From NCBI GenBank assembly GCA_963543925.1, contig CAUUCP010000006.1, positions 3,957 to 67,956 of the forward strand: a stretch of DNA of 64,000 nt. The letters run 5' to 3'. The notes under the pieces were generated by a model, which worked only from the letters and a program-made list of their open reading frames with translations, made no database searches and was not told the DNA's origin. Of the stretch, positions 26,421-36,329 are shown in pieces. The position numbers and the translations under genes are program-made. Position 1 is the stretch's first letter, and each line of letters opens with the position of its first letter. Source of the DNA: Bacteroides_D sp963543925. GTDB lineage: Bacteria > Bacteroidota > Bacteroidia > Bacteroidales > CAJPTX01.

Positions 26421-26975
26421 ATGGAAGTGGCACTCTTTTTCGGCACGTTTGATCCCCTCCACGTGGGACATGTCGCGATTATGGGGCACGTCCTCAATGC
26501 GGGGTTGGTAGACGAGCTCTGGTTGATCCCATCGCCGCACAACCCATTGAAAAACTATAACGAGATAACACCATACGCCGAACGTGTGGCGGCGCTTCGA
26601 GCCTCGCTGGCATACTATGCCGATGCGCGTCTGCGCCTCTCGGAAGTAGAAAAAGAGATGCCGCGCCCCTCCTACACTATCCTCACGCTAGAGCGGTTGC
26701 GAGCCCTCTATCCCGAGCATAAGTTTTCACTCTTAATCGGTGGAGATTCCTTGGAAACCTTACCGAATTGGTATCGTGGGACGGAGATCTTGGAAAATTA
26801 TCGGATTTTGGTCTATCCGCGTGCAGAGGTGCGTTCCTTGCCAGCCTCCTTGTCGCAGCAAGGAAATATCCATTTCTTGGATGCGCCTTTGCTCAATATC
26901 AGCGCTACCTACATCCGTGCTGGGCGTCGCGCTGGGCTGAATATGCGCTTCTTTGAGGCTGGACGCCTGCAGTGA
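26421..26975 (+). CDS. nadD: Nicotinate-nucleotide adenylyltransferase
   Basis: 184 residues. Adenylates nicotinate mononucleotide in NAD synthesis. The N-terminal FFGTFDPLHVGHVA is the nucleotidyltransferase (H/T)xGH motif, IPSPHNPLK binds substrate, LIGGDSLETLPNWYRG and ISATYIRAGR (family I-S-S-T-x-I-R) complete the active site. Sixteen bases after gmk. Confidence 0.95.
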   Translation: MEVALFFGTFDPLHVGHVAIMGHVLNAGLVDELWLIPSPHNPLKNYNEITPYAERVAALRASLAYYADARLRLSEVEKEMPRPSYTILTLERLRALYPEHKFSLLIGGDSLETLPNWYRGTEILENYRILVYPRAEVRSLPASLSQQGNIHFLDAPLLNISATYIRAGRRAGLNMRFFEAGRLQ

Positions 26976-27008
26976 CGATGTCTCTGAAGGGAGCAATAGA
27001 CATTTTTT

Positions 27009-27039
27009 TTGTGTAGTTTGGTAAAACTTCTTATCTTTG
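27009..27039 (+). promoter_or_regulatory. Promoter of rplS
   Basis: TTG at 27009-27011, a 20-base spacer, then TATCTTTG at 27032-27039: both parts of the Bacteroidota -33/-7 consensus. The rplS ATG is 61 bases further on. Confidence 0.65.
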
Positions 27040-27100
27040 CCTCGAATTTGAGTGGGCGCGTTTTGCGCAGCCTAGCAGTAAAGAAGTGCGAGCAGTAACG

Positions 27101-27526
27101 ATGGAGCAGTTGATTAATATAGCCGAGCAGGCATGCGCACAGGGCGCGGCACAGATCCCTTATTTTACAAGCGGTGATACTGTGAATGTTTCTTACAGGA
27201 TTAAAGAAGGTAACAAGGAGCGTATCCAGCAGTATGCGGGCGTGGTGATTCAGGTGCGTGGCGAGGGGATGAACAAGCGTTTTACGGTTCGTAAGAATAG
27301 CTGTAAAGGGTTCTTCGTAGAACGTATCTTCCCCATGAATTCCCCATTTATTGCTAGTGTTGAAGTACTGAGGATTGGGGACGTACGTCGTTCACGTGTA
27401 TACTACGTTCGCAACATGAAGGGGAAGAAGCGTCTGAGCGAACGCCTCCGTCGTCGTCCTACAAAGAAGGCCTTGGCTGCTGCTGCACAGATGGCACAGC
27501 AACTCGCCGCAGCTCCCGAAGCATAG
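27101..27526 (+). CDS. rplS: 50S ribosomal protein L19
   Basis: 141 residues. Binds 23S rRNA near the 30S-50S interface. IPYFTSGDTVNVSYRIKEG and KERIQQYAGVVIQVRGEG are the diagnostic blocks, as are GFFVERIFPMNSPFI and RSRVYYVRNMKGK. I start at M-E-Q-L-I (27101); a frame-open ATG 15 bases earlier is less likely. The Ala-rich tail (KKALAAAAQMAQQLAAAPEA) extends beyond the usual 115-120 residues. Confidence 0.96.
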   Translation: MEQLINIAEQACAQGAAQIPYFTSGDTVNVSYRIKEGNKERIQQYAGVVIQVRGEGMNKRFTVRKNSCKGFFVERIFPMNSPFIASVEVLRIGDVRRSRVYYVRNMKGKKRLSERLRRRPTKKALAAAAQMAQQLAAAPEA

Positions 27527-27629
27527 TGCTATTTTGGAGGAAGGTTCGTTTACTAAGTAGTAAAACCTTACGGTAAAAGAAAAAAAGCACGACATAGGAT
27601 AAAAGGGGTATTTTTCTAAGAAAAAGTAT

Positions 27630-27637
27630 TACCTTTG
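27630..27637 (+). promoter_or_regulatory. -7 promoter box (TACCTTTG) for tRNA-Arg
   Basis: Matches TAnnTTTG, 16 bases before the mature tRNA 5' end. Confidence 0.55.
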
Positions 27638-27653
27638 TGTCGTGAAAGAAAGG

Positions 27654-27727
27654 GGCTCCGTAGCATAACTGAATAGTGCACCTGACTACGGATCAGGAGG
27701 TTCCAGGTTTGAATCCTGGCGGAGTCA
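27654..27727 (+). tRNA. tRNA-Arg (anticodon ACG)
   Basis: A 74-base cloverleaf. Acceptor stem GGCTCCG pairs with CGGAGTC (one G-U), the anticodon arm CCTGA-CTACGGA-TCAGG places ACG in the loop, and the T arm is CCAGG-TTTGAAT-CCTGG. Anticodon ACG reads CGU and, after A-to-I editing, CGC and CGA. The 3' CCA is not encoded. Its own promoter and terminator frame it. Confidence 0.96.
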
Positions 27728-27734
27728 CGAAAGG

Positions 27735-27763
27735 GAGGAACGCGTAAGTGTTCCTCTTTTTTT
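27735..27763 (+). terminator. Terminator after tRNA-Arg
   Basis: GAGGAAC-GCGTAAGT-GTTCCTC hairpin followed by seven T. Confidence 0.88.
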
Positions 27764-27872
27764 ATAGCCACCGCTTTGTGGCTTATTTTTGTAAAGCCAT
27801 GCTCAGGCATACCCCCTACTTGGGGGGGCGTACTGATAATCCCATGACGTAGCAGGTTGTTGAAATAATTAC

Positions 27873-27880
27873 TACCTTTG
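27873..27880 (+). promoter_or_regulatory. -7 promoter box (TACCTTTG) for rimP-nusA-infB
   Basis: Matches TAnnTTTG, 80 bases before the rimP start. Confidence 0.55.
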
Positions 27881-27960
27881 TACTGTTGAATGTGTGGGGT
27901 GGGGCGGGATGCCCCTTTTTTTGTAGAGAAAACCTAGAGAAGAATTTCTGTTTCGTGAGT

Positions 27961-28434
27961 ATGGGGATCGATTTGTCACAGGTGAGGGCTTGGCTGGCAG
28001 AATATGTGTCCAAGGACGCTACGCTTTTCTTTGTCGACGTGCGAAGCGAAGAGGGAGGCGAAGCGCTCGTCGTGGAAGCCGATACCGAGGCGGGAATCTC
28101 CTCGGATGAGTGCGGGGCGCTCTGTTCCTATCTCGGTACGTGTTGCGAGACAGCTGGTTGGGACGTGGCGATCATGGTCTCTTCACCAGGCTTGACCTCG
28201 CCACTGAGACACCCGCGTCAGTACGAAAAAAATATAGGACAGACGGTCGAGGTGCTGGATCAAGGGGTAAAGCTGGTGGGAAAAATCACCTCGGTGACCC
28301 AAGAGGGTTTTATACTTACCTATGAGGTAAAGGTGCACGAAGAGGGGAAAAAACGTCCAGTTTTGGTGCAGCAGACGCAAGAATATTTGTTTAGCGGCTC
28401 GCAGAAGGTGACTATTAAGTTGGGGAAAAGGTAG
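27961..28434 (+). CDS. rimP: Ribosome maturation factor RimP
   Basis: 157 residues. Helps assemble the 30S subunit. The IMVSSPGLTSPLRHPRQYEKNIGQTVEV stretch contains the family S-S-P-G-x-x-x-P-L motif, with a C-terminal SH3-like half. The start at ATG 27961 (M-G-I-D-L) fits family length; the open frame further upstream has no likeness. First gene of the conserved rimP-nusA-infB unit, two bases before nusA. Confidence 0.92.
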   Translation: MGIDLSQVRAWLAEYVSKDATLFFVDVRSEEGGEALVVEADTEAGISSDECGALCSYLGTCCETAGWDVAIMVSSPGLTSPLRHPRQYEKNIGQTVEVLDQGVKLVGKITSVTQEGFILTYEVKVHEEGKKRPVLVQQTQEYLFSGSQKVTIKLGKR

Positions 28435-28436
28435 AT

Positions 28437-29678
28437 ATGAAGAGCTCGGATTTAATCCAGTCGTTTGCAGAGTTTAAGGAGCAGAAAAACATCGATCGGG
28501 AGACCATGAAGGCGATCCTCGAAGATGTTTTCCGTGCGATATTGGTTAAGAATTACGGGTCGGATGAGAACTACGAACTGATCATCAATGTCGACAAGGG
28601 GGACTTTGAGATCTATCGTCTCTTGGAAGTGGTGGCAGACGAGGACTACACCGATGAAAATCGCCAAATCCCCCTCTCCAAGGCGCGTCTCGCTGCCGAC
28701 GATTACGAGGTCGGCGAGGAGTATACCGAAGAAATTAAGATCGAGCAGTTTGCAAGACGAAATATATTGGCTATCCGTCAGAACCTCGCATCGAGGATTA
28801 CGGAGATGGAGCGTAGCAATCTCTACGAACGTTATCAAAAGCGTCTAGGATTGCTCGTGACGGCGGAGGTCTACCAGATACGTAAGAGAGAGATCGTCTT
28901 GCGAGACGATGAAGATAACGAGCTCTATCTGCCGAAGACTGAGCAAATCCCATCAGATCACTTCCGAAAGGGAGATTCCGTACGTGCCGTGGTAGATCGC
29001 GTCGAGGTCGGACGAAGCTCACCGCTGGTCTTCGTGTCGAGAACCTCACCGCGTTTCTTGGAGTGTCTTATGGAACTAGAGGTCCCAGAGATCTTCGACG
29101 GACTGATCACAATCAAAAAAGTGGTGCGTATCCCTGGTGAGCGTGCAAAGGTGGCCGTCGAGTCCTATGACGACCGCGTAGATCCTGTAGGGGCATGTGT
29201 CGGGATGAAGGGCTCGCGTATTCATGGGATTGTACGTGAGTTGCGAAACGAGAACATCGACGTCATCTGTTATTCGTCCGATCCACGCGCTTATGTGACG
29301 CGTGCACTCAGTCCTGCAAAATTGACACGTCTCGAGCTTAAGGATGATGACCATACGATCGAGGTCTTTCTCAAGCCCGATCAGGTCTCCTTGGCAATTG
29401 GAAAAAATGGTTACAACATCCGTTTAGCGAGCGAGCTTACGGGGTATAAGATCGACGTCTTCCGAGACTCCGATCAGGAGACCGAGGAAGATTACAATCT
29501 CGAGGAGTTTGCCGACGAGATCGAACCTTGGATTATCGATGTCCTGAAGGGGGTCGGTTGCGATACGGCACGCAGTGTTTTGAAGATGACCCCTGAGTTC
29601 CTTATCCAGCGTACCGATCTGGAAGAGGAAACCATTAGCGAGGTCTTGCAGATCTTGCAACGAGAATTTGATGAATAG
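28437..29678 (+). CDS. nusA: Transcription termination/antitermination protein NusA
   Basis: 413 residues. Binds RNA polymerase and nascent RNA to control pausing, termination and antitermination. The RNA-polymerase-binding N-domain fills about 1-125, the S1 domain about 130-200 (LLVTAEVYQIRKREIVLR), then two KH domains: GACVGMKGSRIHGIVRELRNE and VSLAIGKNGYNIRLASEL carry the G-x-x-G loops. A short acidic C-terminal helical region ends the protein, without the longer repeats found in enterobacteria. Confidence 0.96.
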   Translation: MKSSDLIQSFAEFKEQKNIDRETMKAILEDVFRAILVKNYGSDENYELIINVDKGDFEIYRLLEVVADEDYTDENRQIPLSKARLAADDYEVGEEYTEEIKIEQFARRNILAIRQNLASRITEMERSNLYERYQKRLGLLVTAEVYQIRKREIVLRDDEDNELYLPKTEQIPSDHFRKGDSVRAVVDRVEVGRSSPLVFVSRTSPRFLECLMELEVPEIFDGLITIKKVVRIPGERAKVAVESYDDRVDPVGACVGMKGSRIHGIVRELRNENIDVICYSSDPRAYVTRALSPAKLTRLELKDDDHTIEVFLKPDQVSLAIGKNGYNIRLASELTGYKIDVFRDSDQETEEDYNLEEFADEIEPWIIDVLKGVGCDTARSVLKMTPEFLIQRTDLEEETISEVLQILQREFDE

Positions 29679-29736
29679 TGCCAACGTAAGTTGTCCGGAA
29701 GAGTTTTTTTGGTAGGAGCTTTATTTAGAGCGTTGT

Positions 29737-32700
29737 ATGACAGAGAAGAAGAAAAGTCTGCGGCTTAGTTCCCTTATGCGCGATTTTGGTGTCGGCAGAG
29801 CTACGTTGGTTGACATTTTAGAGAAGAATGGGTTTCATGTGGAAGATAGCCCAAGCGCAAAGATCGACGAAGCTGCTTATGAAGTGATTGTTAAGGAATT
29901 GGGGATTCCTAACAAGAAGAAGGGAGCAGAGGTGGATAAGGGGACGCCTGCGCCGCGTACGTCTAAGACGACGACCGCTAAGACGGTCAAAAAGTCTTCG
30001 GCGACGGCACAGACTGCTGAGCAGCCATCTGCAGAGTCTGTGATTGAAACCAAGATCCCCAAGATCGCCGTGACCGTGACGGGAAAGGTCGATCTCGATA
30101 ATGCCGCCACCGCGGAGGAACAGACGAACCTCCCCGAGGTGGAGGGGAAGCAGCAGGAGCTCTCGGTAAAGAAAAAAGTAGAGGAGTCGGTAGCCGAAGC
30201 GCAGAAGCCTGAAAAGTTGGAGACAAAGACGACGGTAAAGAAGTCGTTGCATATAAGTGAAACACAAGACGCTCAAGCGCTAGAAGAAAAAGAAGCGCTT
30301 CCCTCCAAGGTAGAAAAGGAGGAAAAGAAGGAAAAAGCTCCTGATGTGCCCACCGCCAAGGTGTCTCAACAGGAGGGTAAGGTCTCTGACGGGCAGGGGG
30401 TGGAAAAGATCGAAACTTCCGAACAGAAGAAGGGCGAGGTCGCCGCTACAAAGCAGGAGGCTGAGGCTCTACCCGCCGAGGTGGCAACATCCAAGGAACA
30501 AGAGCCAGAGCTTATCGAGACTAAGATCCCGCATGTGCAACAGCCCAAAGTCTTGGGAACGGTCGTCTTGACAGAACAAACCTCCCGCAACGGGAAGCGC
30601 AAGCAATATGAAGCAAAGGTGGAAATGCCGCCTGCGACGCCAGTCGCCGTTACTACCGAGGAAGAGAAGAAAGAGACCCCAGCTGTTGCGGAAACTGCCA
30701 CACCCGCTAACCCGTCTACGGAGACCACAGAGGTTTTCCGAACGAATGTTGCAAAGTTGGCGGGAACGACCGTAGTCGGAAAGATCGACCTCGCTTCATT
30801 TGAAGAGAAAACGCGTCGGAAACCAGAGGCCAGTGCAACCCCAGGGGGCGCGATGCAGAAACGTCGCCGACGAAAGAAAATCGGGAGTGGAGACGAACCC
30901 TATGCATCCTCTTCTACGCCCTCGCAGCAAGGAGGCGGAGGGCATACCTCGCAACAAAATACGAAGAATAATCAGCCACAACAGCGGGATAATGATCGCC
31001 GCAATAAAAAGAAAGTGGCGAAAAAGCCTGAGCCGCAGCAGGAGATTACCAGAGATGTGATCGAGGAACGCTACAAGGAGACGAGGGCGAGAATTACGGC
31101 GCGAGAAAACGCTCGATCGAAAGTCGCTAAGTTGCGTAAAGAGAAGCGAAGCTTGTTAGAAGTTCGTCGAGAGGAAGAAAACTTGCGTAATGAGGAAGCG
31201 CGTAAGACATTGCAAGTAAGCGAATTCGTATCTGTAAACGAATTGGCGGGGATGATGGAAGTCCCCGTGACAGAGGTCATCGATGCTTGCATGAGTCTCG
31301 ACTTGATGGTCTCCATCAATCAACGTCTCGACGGTGAGGCGCTTGTCTTGGTGGCGGATGAGTTCGGCTTTAAGGTTGAGTTTGTAGGACCTACCTTAGA
31401 GGAAGAGTTGAGTGCTGAGGAGGACGATCCTGCGGATCTCGTACCGAGAGTCCCGATTTTTACGGTCTTCGGACACGTAGATCATGGCAAAACGTCGCTC
31501 TGTAACTATATTACCAAGCGTGCAAAGCAGGAAGAAGGGGGGATTACCCAGAGCATTACCGCCGATATTGTTACTCTCCCAGGCGGAGAACGTATGGTGC
31601 TTGTCGATACTCCAGGGCACGAGGCATTTACGGCAATGCGTTCGCGTGGAGCGAAGATTGCGGACGTCGCTATTATTGTCATCTCTGCGGTCGAAGGGGT
31701 GCAACCACAGACGGTGGAAGTAATGAACCACGCCGCAAGCAACGGGGTGCACATGGTCTTCGCGATCAACAAGATCGATATGCCCGAGGCAAATCCACGC
31801 CGTGTGATGGACGAATTGGCAAACATGAACTACCTCGTCGAGGAGTACGGAGGGAAGTATCAGTGTCAGGAAATCTCGGCGCGTCAGGGAACCAATGTCG
31901 ATAAGTTGTTGGAGAAGGTGCTCCTTGAGGCGAGTCTCATGGAATTGAAAGCCAATCCCAAGCGTCACGCAGATGCCGTGGTATTGGAAGTTACTCAGAA
32001 GCTGGGCTTGGGCGCTTGTGTCAACGTCATCGTGCGTAACGGTACCCTGCATAAGGGGGATCGTATCGTGGCGGGACAGTATTACGGGCGTGTGCGTTCG
32101 TTGCACCTACCGACAGATTCTGACAATAGTCGCGGCATTTTGGAGGCCGAACCCTCTATCCCAGTCATGGTAATTGGGTTGAATGGAAAACCGCAGGCGG
32201 GTGACCATCTCTTGGTAGTCGACACGGACAAGCAGGCGCGGGATATGGCCACGAAGATCGGGCGTATTCGTCGTCTACAAAAGATGAATTCCGAAAAACC
32301 GATAACGCTAGACGAGCTAGGGCGTCGAATTGCATTGGGAGACTTCAAGGAGTTGAAGCTGATTATCAAGGCAGATGTCGATGGCTCGGTAGAGGCGCTC
32401 GCAGATGCACTCCTCAAGCTCTCTACGCCAGAAATTAACGTGAATGTTATTTATAAGGGCGTGGGACAGATTACCGAAACTGACGTCTCGTTGGCAAAAT
32501 CTTCCGATGCGGTGATTGTGGGATTCCAAGTCCGCCCCAACATGGAAGCAAAGAGAGCTGCTAGTGATAATGGGATTGATATTCATCTTTATTCCGTGAT
32601 CTACGATGCGATCGAGGAGGTGCAGCAGGCCATGGAAGGAATGTTAGCGCCAGAAGTCAAGGAAGAAATCCTTGGTACTGCCGAAGTCAAGGAGATTTTT

Positions 32701-32961
32701 CACATCTCCAAAGTGGGTACGATTGCTGGATGTATGGTGCGCGAGGGTAAGATCCTTCGTGGTAGCAAGGTGCGTGTGATTCGCGATGGGATTGTCGTTT
32801 ATTCGAGCGAGCTCTTAACTCTCAAACACTACAAGGACGAGGCGAAGGAAGTCACTCTCGGACAGGAGTGTGGGATGAGTGTCAAAAATTACAATGATAT
32901 CAAGGTCGGGGATCTCATCGAGGCATATCGAGAAACGGAAGTAAAACGCTCGTTGGCTTAA
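29737..32961 (+). CDS. infB: Translation initiation factor IF-2
   Basis: 1074 residues. GTPase that brings initiator tRNA to the ribosome. An N-terminal IF2_N helical domain (about 1-55), a charged Glu/Lys/Pro/Thr-rich linker of about 400 residues, a second IF2_N-like block (SVNELAGMMEVPVTEVIDAC), then the G domain: VFGHVDHGKTSL (G1), DTPGHEAFTAMR (G3), INKIDMP (G4). Beta-barrel and C-terminal fMet-tRNA-binding domains follow. The linker is longer than in E. coli, as is usual in Bacteroidota. Confidence 0.97.
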   Translation: MTEKKKSLRLSSLMRDFGVGRATLVDILEKNGFHVEDSPSAKIDEAAYEVIVKELGIPNKKKGAEVDKGTPAPRTSKTTTAKTVKKSSATAQTAEQPSAESVIETKIPKIAVTVTGKVDLDNAATAEEQTNLPEVEGKQQELSVKKKVEESVAEAQKPEKLETKTTVKKSLHISETQDAQALEEKEALPSKVEKEEKKEKAPDVPTAKVSQQEGKVSDGQGVEKIETSEQKKGEVAATKQEAEALPAEVATSKEQEPELIETKIPHVQQPKVLGTVVLTEQTSRNGKRKQYEAKVEMPPATPVAVTTEEEKKETPAVAETATPANPSTETTEVFRTNVAKLAGTTVVGKIDLASFEEKTRRKPEASATPGGAMQKRRRRKKIGSGDEPYASSSTPSQQGGGGHTSQQNTKNNQPQQRDNDRRNKKKVAKKPEPQQEITRDVIEERYKETRARITARENARSKVAKLRKEKRSLLEVRREEENLRNEEARKTLQVSEFVSVNELAGMMEVPVTEVIDACMSLDLMVSINQRLDGEALVLVADEFGFKVEFVGPTLEEELSAEEDDPADLVPRVPIFTVFGHVDHGKTSLCNYITKRAKQEEGGITQSITADIVTLPGGERMVLVDTPGHEAFTAMRSRGAKIADVAIIVISAVEGVQPQTVEVMNHAASNGVHMVFAINKIDMPEANPRRVMDELANMNYLVEEYGGKYQCQEISARQGTNVDKLLEKVLLEASLMELKANPKRHADAVVLEVTQKLGLGACVNVIVRNGTLHKGDRIVAGQYYGRVRSLHLPTDSDNSRGILEAEPSIPVMVIGLNGKPQAGDHLLVVDTDKQARDMATKIGRIRRLQKMNSEKPITLDELGRRIALGDFKELKLIIKADVDGSVEALADALLKLSTPEINVNVIYKGVGQITETDVSLAKSSDAVIVGFQVRPNMEAKRAASDNGIDIHLYSVIYDAIEEVQQAMEGMLAPEVKEEILGTAEVKEIFHISKVGTIAGCMVREGKILRGSKVRVIRDGIVVYSSELLTLKHYKDEAKEVTLGQECGMSVKNYNDIKVGDLIEAYRETEVKRSLA

Positions 32962-33046
32962 TTTTGAACCGCTATTGTAGAGGGATCGCGACGTATAGAG
33001 GGGGACAAATCAAAAAGCCCTAGGACGAGGAAATAGAGTACGAAAT

Positions 33047-34423
33047 ATGGATAGTGTAGCCTTGCATGCCCTCTCTCCACTAGATGGGCGTTATGAGTCT
33101 AAAACGAGTGCGCTGCGGGAGTATTTCTCCGAGTACGCCTTGATCCGCTATCGGCTAATTGTGGAAGTCGAATATTTCATAGCGCTTTGTGAATTGCCAC
33201 TGCCTGAGCTGCAGGATTTTCCAAGTTCGGCTTTTGATGACTTACGAGCCTTATACCAAGATTTTGATGATAAGCAAGCGCTCTTAATCAAAGCGATCGA
33301 GACACAGACCAACCACGATGTGAAGTCCGTTGAGTATTACCTGCGGGATAAGTTTGCCGAGCAAGGATGGGAACGTTTTGCCGAGTTTATACATTTTGGT
33401 CTCACGAGTCAAGATATCAACAATACGGCTTTCCCATGTATGCTCAAGGAGGCTATCCAGCAGGTCTATTATCCTCAGTTGACAGAGTTCTTGCAACGTC
33501 TAGAGACCTTGGTTGAGACCTGGAGTAATGTCCCCATGTTGGCGCGTACACATGGACAACCAGCCTCGCCGACGGTGCTCGGAAAGGAAATGGGGGTCTT
33601 TGCATCACGCCTCAAGGTACAGCTCCAACAGCTCCGTGGGATTCCTGCCTCTGCAAAGTTTGGAGGTGCTACAGGGAATTTCAATGCGCACCATGCTGCC
33701 TATCCCGAGATCGATTGGGAGGATTTCGCAGAGCGTTTCGTCAACGAACGTCTCGGTCTTTCGAGATCCGAGGTCACCACGCAGATAGACAATTATGACA
33801 ATCTCGCTGCGATATTTGATGCCTTGCGACGCATCAATACCATCCTTATTGATTTTGCGCGAGATATGTGGATGTATATCTCGATGGATTATTTCCGACA
33901 GACAATTGTGGCTAACGAAGTCGGTTCCTCGGCAATGCCTCATAAGGTCAATCCTATTGATTTTGAGAATGCTGAGGGAAATCTCGGGGTGGCGAATGCC
34001 GTTTTTGAACATCTGGCTTCAAAGCTCCCTGTCAGTCGACTCCAGCGAGATTTGACCGATAGTACTGTGATTCGCAATATCGGTGTCCCTCTGGGACATA
34101 CATTGATAGCGCTCTTGTCGCTTAAAAAGGGATTGGGACGTATCTCGTTGCACAGAGAGGTGATCGATCGTGATCTTGAAATGCATTGGGAGGTCGTAGC
34201 AGAGGGCTTGCAAGTTATTCTGCGCAGGGCGGGAGTCCCAGATGCTTACGAGCTTTTGAAGAATCTCTCGCGTCGTGAAGTACGACCCAATCGGGAAACG
34301 ATTGCGGCATTTATTGATACGCTGGAGGTGTCGCAGAAAGTGAAAGACGAGTTGCGAGCCCTGACTCCATTTACCTATACGGGCATCTTGCCGCGTTCGC
34401 TCTCTTCGGATCTTGAACATTAA
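33047..34423 (+). CDS. purB: Adenylosuccinate lyase
   Basis: 458 residues. Cleaves adenylosuccinate to AMP and fumarate, and SAICAR to AICAR, in purine synthesis. LSPLDGRYESK at the N-terminus, FGLTSQDINNTA and ARTHGQPASPTVLGKE hold active-site residues, and GSSAMPHKVNPIDFENAEGN is the flexible signature loop with the catalytic Ser. Full length. Its stop overlaps the start of the ABC exporter by one base (TAATG). Confidence 0.96.
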   Translation: MDSVALHALSPLDGRYESKTSALREYFSEYALIRYRLIVEVEYFIALCELPLPELQDFPSSAFDDLRALYQDFDDKQALLIKAIETQTNHDVKSVEYYLRDKFAEQGWERFAEFIHFGLTSQDINNTAFPCMLKEAIQQVYYPQLTEFLQRLETLVETWSNVPMLARTHGQPASPTVLGKEMGVFASRLKVQLQQLRGIPASAKFGGATGNFNAHHAAYPEIDWEDFAERFVNERLGLSRSEVTTQIDNYDNLAAIFDALRRINTILIDFARDMWMYISMDYFRQTIVANEVGSSAMPHKVNPIDFENAEGNLGVANAVFEHLASKLPVSRLQRDLTDSTVIRNIGVPLGHTLIALLSLKKGLGRISLHREVIDRDLEMHWEVVAEGLQVILRRAGVPDAYELLKNLSRREVRPNRETIAAFIDTLEVSQKVKDELRALTPFTYTGILPRSLSSDLEH

Positions 34424-36243
34424 TGAAGGATATTAAGCGTCTCCTCCGATATGTCCTGCCATACAAATGGCGGGCGATTGCCAATATCGTTTGCAATCTC
34501 CTCGGGGCGTTTTTCTCCCTATTCTCTCTCTCCTTGATGATCCCCTTTCTGGGGGTTCTCTTTGGAACGTTGCCGCTCGTAGATCAGTGTCCTGAGTTTC
34601 AGTTTGATTTGGATGCTGTTACGGGGATTATCTACTATAACATTAGTGAGATTATTCGAGAGAGTGGTCGAGGTTGGGCATTATTTGTGGTAATTGCCTT
34701 TGTGTCGTTCAACGCCTTGTTGAAGAATCTATTCAACTATCTCGCTTCGTGGAATTTAGCGCCGATCCGGTTGGGGATTGTCCGAGATATTCGAAACGAG
34801 CTTTTTCATAAAATATTGAATCTCCCATTGGGGTATTACTCAGAAGAACGTAAGGGGGATATCATGAGTCGGATGTCTAACGACGTGGGAGAGATCGAAT
34901 ACTCCATTATGCGTTCGATGGATATGCTCTTTAAGCAGCCGATTATTATCCTTGTGCACATTATCGGTTTGCTTATCGTGAGTGTGAAGCTGACGCTCTT
35001 TGTTTTCATACTGCTTCCCATTTCAGGCTTTATTATCGGACGTATTGGTAAAAACTTAAAGCAAAGCTCCTCCTTGACACAGCAAAGTCTGGGGATGTTG
35101 TTTACTATTATTGAAGAAACTCTAGGAGGGTTGCGGATTGTAAAGGCCTTTAATGCAGAAAAACGTACCTACGAGCGATTTAAGAAGGAGAATAACTATT
35201 ATACCCGTCTGGCATTGTTTATCAATCGTAGACAAGACCTTGCGAGCCCCCTGAGTGAGTTCTTGGGAACGGCGGTTATGGGGGGCGTTTTGTGGTATGG
35301 CGGTAGTTTAGTCTTTGCGCCCGAGGAAGGTGGATTAAGCCCTGAGGCTTTGATCGGTTACATGGGGCTTTTTTATATGATTTTGAACCCTGCCAAATCC
35401 TTCTCATCTGCGTATTTTAGCCTTCTGAAAGGATTTGCTTCTGCCGAGCGAATAGATTCTGTGCTATTGGCACAAAACCCAATCAAGTCGCCAGAAAAGC
35501 CTCTTCCTGCTCCGATTTTCTCGCAAGAGATAGAGTATCGCGATGTCCATTTCTCCTACGATCAGCGGGAGATTCTGCATGGCGTCTCGCTGAAAATAAA
35601 GCGTGGGATGACGGTCGCACTCGTCGGACAATCAGGGGCGGGAAAGACGACCTTCGTAGACTTATTACCCCGTTTTTACGATGTTACGGGGGGAGCAATT
35701 TTCTTGGATGGAGCTGATATTCGAGAGTACAATGTCGAGGATTTACGAGCCCTGATGGGGAATGTTAATCAAGAGCCTATCTTGTTCAATGATACGTTTT
35801 ACAACAATATCACCTTTGGCGTAGAACATGCCACGATGGAGGAGGTGCAGCATGCCGCAAAAATTGCCAATGCGCATGATTTCATCATGGAAACCGAACA
35901 AGGTTATGATACGAGAATCGGAGATCGGGGAGGGCGTCTCTCGGGGGGACAACGACAACGCTTGAGTATTGCGCGTGCGATTCTTAAAAATCCGCCGATT
36001 ATGATCTTGGATGAGGCAACCTCATCGCTAGATACTGCCTCGGAACGCTTGGTACAAGAGGCGTTGGAGCATCTTATGGAAAATAGAACCTCTATTGTGA
36101 TTGCGCATCGATTATCTACTATAAAGCGTGCAGATCTTATCTGTGTGATGGAAGAGGGACGTATTATCGAGATGGGGAAACATCAAGAACTCTTGGAGCG
36201 TGGAGAGGCTTATGCGCGTCTCTATAATATGCAGATCTGGTAG
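34423..36243 (+). CDS. ABC exporter, MsbA-like (membrane and ATPase domains fused)
   Basis: 606 residues. Six membrane helices in the first 330 residues with the coupling helix region, followed by the ATPase: ALVGQSGAGKTTFVDLL (Walker A), LSGGQRQRLSIARAIL (signature), PPIMILDEATSSLD (Walker B) and IVIAHRLSTI (switch His). The fold fits homodimeric lipid flippases and drug exporters of the MsbA group. In Bacteroidota such a gene often serves lipid A transport, but a more general substrate cannot be excluded. Translationally coupled to purB. Confidence 0.88.
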   Translation: MKDIKRLLRYVLPYKWRAIANIVCNLLGAFFSLFSLSLMIPFLGVLFGTLPLVDQCPEFQFDLDAVTGIIYYNISEIIRESGRGWALFVVIAFVSFNALLKNLFNYLASWNLAPIRLGIVRDIRNELFHKILNLPLGYYSEERKGDIMSRMSNDVGEIEYSIMRSMDMLFKQPIIILVHIIGLLIVSVKLTLFVFILLPISGFIIGRIGKNLKQSSSLTQQSLGMLFTIIEETLGGLRIVKAFNAEKRTYERFKKENNYYTRLALFINRRQDLASPLSEFLGTAVMGGVLWYGGSLVFAPEEGGLSPEALIGYMGLFYMILNPAKSFSSAYFSLLKGFASAERIDSVLLAQNPIKSPEKPLPAPIFSQEIEYRDVHFSYDQREILHGVSLKIKRGMTVALVGQSGAGKTTFVDLLPRFYDVTGGAIFLDGADIREYNVEDLRALMGNVNQEPILFNDTFYNNITFGVEHATMEEVQHAAKIANAHDFIMETEQGYDTRIGDRGGRLSGGQRQRLSIARAILKNPPIMILDEATSSLDTASERLVQEALEHLMENRTSIVIAHRLSTIKRADLICVMEEGRIIEMGKHQELLERGEAYARLYNMQIW

Positions 36244-36288
36244 CCGCAGGTCTAAGAGTCAAGACTCTGCCAGCTGGTAATATTTTCT

Positions 36289-36296
36289 TAACTTTG
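36289..36296 (+). promoter_or_regulatory. -7 promoter box (TAACTTTG) for the CheR/CheB/Sia-like cluster
   Basis: Matches TAnnTTTG, 33 bases before the TTG start of the first cheR. It is the only clear box at the head of the cluster, consistent with a long operon. Confidence 0.55.
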
Positions 36297-36329
36297 TTTC
36301 CGTAGATTCTAGAGAGGTAGGACAAAATA